From the NCBI RefSeq assembly GCF_024323335.1, contig NC_066579.1:51666771-51730770 (forward strand): DNA of 64,000 bases. Direction: 5' to 3'. The notes beneath the pieces were generated by a model. It was not told where the DNA came from. It searched no databases and saw only the letters and a list, made by a program, of their open reading frames with translations. Numbering within the stretch: position 1 is the stretch's first letter; each line of letters begins with the position of its first letter. The stretch is from Lathyrus oleraceus (Eukaryota > Streptophyta > Magnoliopsida > Fabales > Fabaceae). This document shows, one piece after another, positions 60,670-64,000 of this stretch. The translations under genes and the position numbers were made by a program.

Positions 60670-63600
60670 ATGTCTTCACTTTCAGATCTCATCAATTTTA
60701 ATCTTTCAGATTCCACAGAAAAGATTATTGCTGAATACATATGGTGAGTTTTTAAGCTTCGTCATTTCTTCACAAAACAGAGGATACTCTGTTTTTTTTC
60801 GGAAACAGAGTACTCTGTTTCTTTCTGTGCCATGTTAACCTATCGAAACAGAGGATGCTCTGTTTATTTTTCTGAAACAGAGTACTCTGTTTTTTGTGTT
60901 CTGTTATTTACTATGTAATCTGAAATTCTTTTGATAAATATTATTATTCTAGTATATTATAAATTAAAAAAAGTTGATTCGTTTAGAATTATGATTTAAA
61001 ATAAAATATTTTTTCATGTGAATGTAAACAGGGTTGGTGGATCAGGCATAGACATTAGAAGCAAAGCCAGGGTAATTTATTTATTTTTTTGTTTAATTAT
61101 AGCTTATTATTAATCATTATATAAAATTTAATTATATTTATTATACTAATTTTTAATTTATTTTTTGTGATTTTTAATAGACTCTTCCTGGACCAGTGAG
61201 TGACCCTGCAAAACTTCCTAAGTGGAACTATGATGGGTCTAGCACAAATCAAGCACCAGGAAAAGATAGTGAAGTTATTTTATAGTATGACTAATTAAAC
61301 TCAATAATTAATTAATCACTTTTTATAAAAAAAGTTATTTTTCCAAGAAACTTATGAGAGTTTCTTTGTTTTTTGTTTTCTTGTGTTTATTTGATCAAAA
61401 AAGTCCACAAGCTATTTTCAAGGACCCATTCAGAAGAGGGAATAATATTCTTGTAAGTTGTTCATTTTTATTTTTTTTTGAAAGAATTGGGTTATTAATT
61501 ATAAATTGATTAAGAAAATGGGTTCCAGTTTATCTAATTATATTTATTTATTTATGTTAAAAAAATTAACTTTGTGGAAAAATTATTTAGGTGATTTGTG
61601 ATGTTTACACCCCAGCTGGAGAACCATTACCCACAAACAAGAGATACAATGCTGCCAAAATTTTCAGTCACCCTGATGTTGCTGCTGAAGTACCATGGTA
61701 TGGGTGTCATGTCGGATTTTTGTCGCATTCACGCTGTTAAAATATTATTAACCTTTATCTTAATTGCACATTTTTAAAAAAAATCAATTTTTTAAAATTA
61801 CAAAATTTAAATTACAATCATTTAAGAATAATTATTATATAAATTTATTTTATACTATCAACCAATGACGACCATGTATCCCGTCAATCCAGATTAAAAA
61901 TTTTAAAATATTTATATGACATGATAAAATGATATGTTTTTATTGGATGATATTATAATTTTTTTTTACACAATCATTGCATCACCATTAAATCTAAATT
62001 TTAATGTGATTTGGATTTTTCTTTTAAAGACCAAAGCAAATAAAATGATAATTAATCGCAATTCTCCATAAAATTTATTAAAAACATATTTATAAAAATA
62101 TTCCAAAAATAATAATTACATAATTTTTTATCTGTTTTGGTTTTTTTCTTATTATAAAGACTAACATGAATATTGTAATGAAAATTAATTTTGATTGATT
62201 ATATGAACAGGTATGGTATTGAACAAGAGTATACTTTATTACAGAAAGACATCAACTGGCCACTAGGTTGGCCTATTGGTGGATATCCAGGAAAACAGGT
62301 AAGAAAAATACCCTTTTTCCTTTATTTTTTTAATTATTTTTCTTCATTTTTTTATTACGTTTCTTTAGTTTATTTAATCACATTAAAGCTTATTTTTGTA
62401 ATTATTAATTATTTTTATATTAACAGGGTCCATATTATTGTGGAATTGGTGCTGATAAAGCTTATGGACGTGACATTGTTGATGCACATTACAAAGCATG
62501 CCTTTTTGCTGGCATTAACATCAGTGGCATCAATGGAGAGGTTATGCCCGGTCAGGTAATCTATACTTCGTTATGCATTTGTATATAATATTATAAATTT
62601 TTTTATATTGTCATCTAATAAAAATATATCATTTATTATATTATACAACTATTTTAAAATTTAACGGGATTCATTATCGTCATTGATTGATAGTATAAAA
62701 TAATATTAGTGTATCATTCATTTTCTCTTAGATATTTTATGTTATATTTATTTTATTATTTTTTTAATTAATTTATATTTAAAATTAAATATTTTGAATT
62801 AATTATATAAATTTATTTTAGTGGGAATTTCAAGTTGGCCCTTCTGTTGGTATCTCTGCTGGAGATGAGATATGGGCTGCTCGTTACATTCTAGAGGTAG
62901 TTAATTTATATTTTTTATTAGTTTATTTTCTATTTTTTGGAAAGGTTATATATGATTAAGATAATTTCTGAAAGTTAATAAAAATATTTATATTGATAAT
63001 CTTTTATTTATTTTATATTATAGAGGATTACAGAGATTGCTGGAGTTGTTGTTTCATTTGACCCAAAGCCTATTCCGGTTAGAATTGATATATTTTTAAT
63101 CATTATGAATTTGCTGAAAATTTTGTCCTTTTTAAAAAGTTGAAAAAAAAGAATAATTTATTTCTCTACGTTAACCTTTTATTTTATTACATTGATATTA
63201 TTAGGGTGATTGGAATGGAGCTGGGGCTCATGCAAATTTCAGGTATAATATCATGTTTTAAAACTTGGATTTTCTATTTGAATTTTTGAGATCAATTTAC
63301 CGTCGTTTAATAGAAATTTGTCAATTTATCATTTCATATTATTAACTTAGAAATGATAGTCTAATGAGATAAAATACACGATGATTAATAATTGACATTG
63401 TTAATATATATTATATTTTTTTATTCGAGATAACTTATAATTTTAGCAAGTAGACACTTCGTTCTACTCGTTATTTTGAGTATATTTTCGTTTTCTTACA
63501 CTCGTTACGTCGATTTTAGCACCAAATCAATGAGAGAAAATGGAGGCTACGAGGTAATCAAGAAGGCGATTGAAAAGCTCGGATTGAGGCATAAGGAACA

Positions 63601-63960
63601 CATTGCAGCTTATGGAGAAGGAAATGAGAGACGTCTCACCGGAAAACATGAAACCGCCGATATCAATGTCTTCTCTTGGGTAAGTCGAAATAGAAACCCT
63701 AACTTCAAAATCTATTTGCATTATGTTTGAGTAGTCAAAGAAATTTTGTACCATAATATTTTTAATTTGCAATATCTAACTTGAAGATTTTTTCTTTGGT
63801 GTAGGGTGTGGCAAACCGTGGAAGCTCAATTAGGGTTGGAAGAGACACAGAAAAAGATGGAAAAGGTTACTTTGAGGATAGAAGGCCTGCATCTAACATG
63901 GATCCTTATGTGGTCACTTCCATGATTGCTGAAACCACCATTCTCTGGAAGAAACCATGA
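60670..63960 (+). CDS. GS1: Cytosolic glutamine synthetase (GS1), 12 exons, intact
   Basis: Makes glutamine from glutamate, ammonia and ATP. Exons: 60670-60743, 61032-61071, 61181-61284, 61404-61452, 61591-61697, 62211-62298, 62427-62555, 62822-62896, 63024-63077, 63205-63242, 63520-63679, 63805-63960. All introns are GT...AG, the total is 1074 nt (357 residues plus TGA), and phases agree throughout. Seen: start [18 protein letters not shown] with no transit peptide, so cytosolic; metal/substrate residues E129, E131, E192, E199, G245, H249, E297, R291, R311 and R332; Cys159; the [10 protein letters not shown] region at 310-319; and end ETTILWKKP. Plant GS1 is normally 356 residues. Oddities: Lys153 in GGYPGKQGPYY, where Pro is usual, and AHANFST where AH-NYST is common. 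Which GS1 paralogue this is cannot be told from memory. Only 40 bp of 3' flank is in the window. Confidence 0.97.
60775..60892. repeat. Four palindromes in two tandem blocks, GS1 intron 1
   Basis: AAACAGAGTACTCTGTTT, a perfect 18-bp palindrome, occurs at 60803-60820 and 60875-60892. Variants with a 2-bp insertion (AAACAGAG-GATACTCTGTTT and -GATGCTCTGTTT) occur at 60775-60794 and 60846-60865. Each variant is followed by a perfect copy, so a block of about 71 bp has been duplicated. The block begins about 30 bp after the 5' splice site. Confidence 0.95.
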
Positions 63961-64000
63961 AGTTCCAACCACCACAAGTCTTTGGATTTACACCACTACG

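Noticed and set aside
62191..62559. 122-codon plus-strand frame
   Set aside because: It runs from an intron through exons 6 and 7 of GS1 and the intervening intron; it is a by-product of the gene, not a separate protein.
63476..63730. 84-codon plus-strand frame and its minus-strand counterpart
   Set aside because: Overlaps GS1 exon 11 plus flanking introns; the conserved part belongs to GS1.

Overview
This window is nuclear DNA of a legume, most probably of the pea/vetch/lentil group. The reasons are an Ogre-type (Ty3/gypsy, Tat lineage) retrotransposon with 2-kb LTRs and a tRNA-Arg primer site, many SIRE/Maximus-like Ty1/copia fragments, long AT, CT and CA microsatellites, and an AT-rich intron-containing host gene. 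Only one host gene is visible: an intact 12-exon cytosolic glutamine synthetase (GS1) at 60670-63960. Almost everything to its left is mobile-element DNA at different stages of decay. Lineage names rest on motif recognition, not on database searches.

Layout. 17-5388: a young Reina-like Ty3/gypsy chromovirus on the minus strand (426-bp LTRs differing at 5 sites, target duplication GTTGC), disabled by a stop in gag and a probable 1-nt frameshift. 5389-14165: microsatellites, a copia LTR with primer site, remnants of Tat integrase and Athila-like gag, and Athila/SIRE LTR-like DNA. 15275-29584: a complete but non-autonomous Ogre (duplication ATAGG; LTRs 2041 and 2049 bp) with ORF1, gag-pro, an intron and an RT that runs directly into the C-terminal end of integrase. 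30935-37413: a decayed Ty1/copia element whose right LTR is followed by another copy of its own 5' internal region. 37622-40148: a hAT transposon with an 8-bp duplication TTTTAAGT. 40157-45670: a minus-strand Tat element with a 75-bp tandem array and an extra ORF on the opposite strand.

45671-about 59740 is a three-level nest. A 5'-truncated LINE is split by a SIRE-like copia element (47140-58970, duplication ATAGT). That element is split inside gag by a non-autonomous Athila-related element (49334-54912, duplication ACACC). The innermost element carries one intact 420-codon Athila ORF1-like gene, no pol, and a full-length CCA-tailed tRNA-Asp sequence where a short primer-binding site would be expected. 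This is the most unusual object in the window.

The GS1 gene begins only about 0.9 kb beyond the LINE tail. Its coding sequence is undamaged and the residues generally assigned to metal and substrate binding in GS1 are present. Its first intron holds four near-perfect inverted repeats in two tandem blocks. I found no convincing host gene elsewhere, no rRNA, no functional tRNA gene and no CRISPR-like array.
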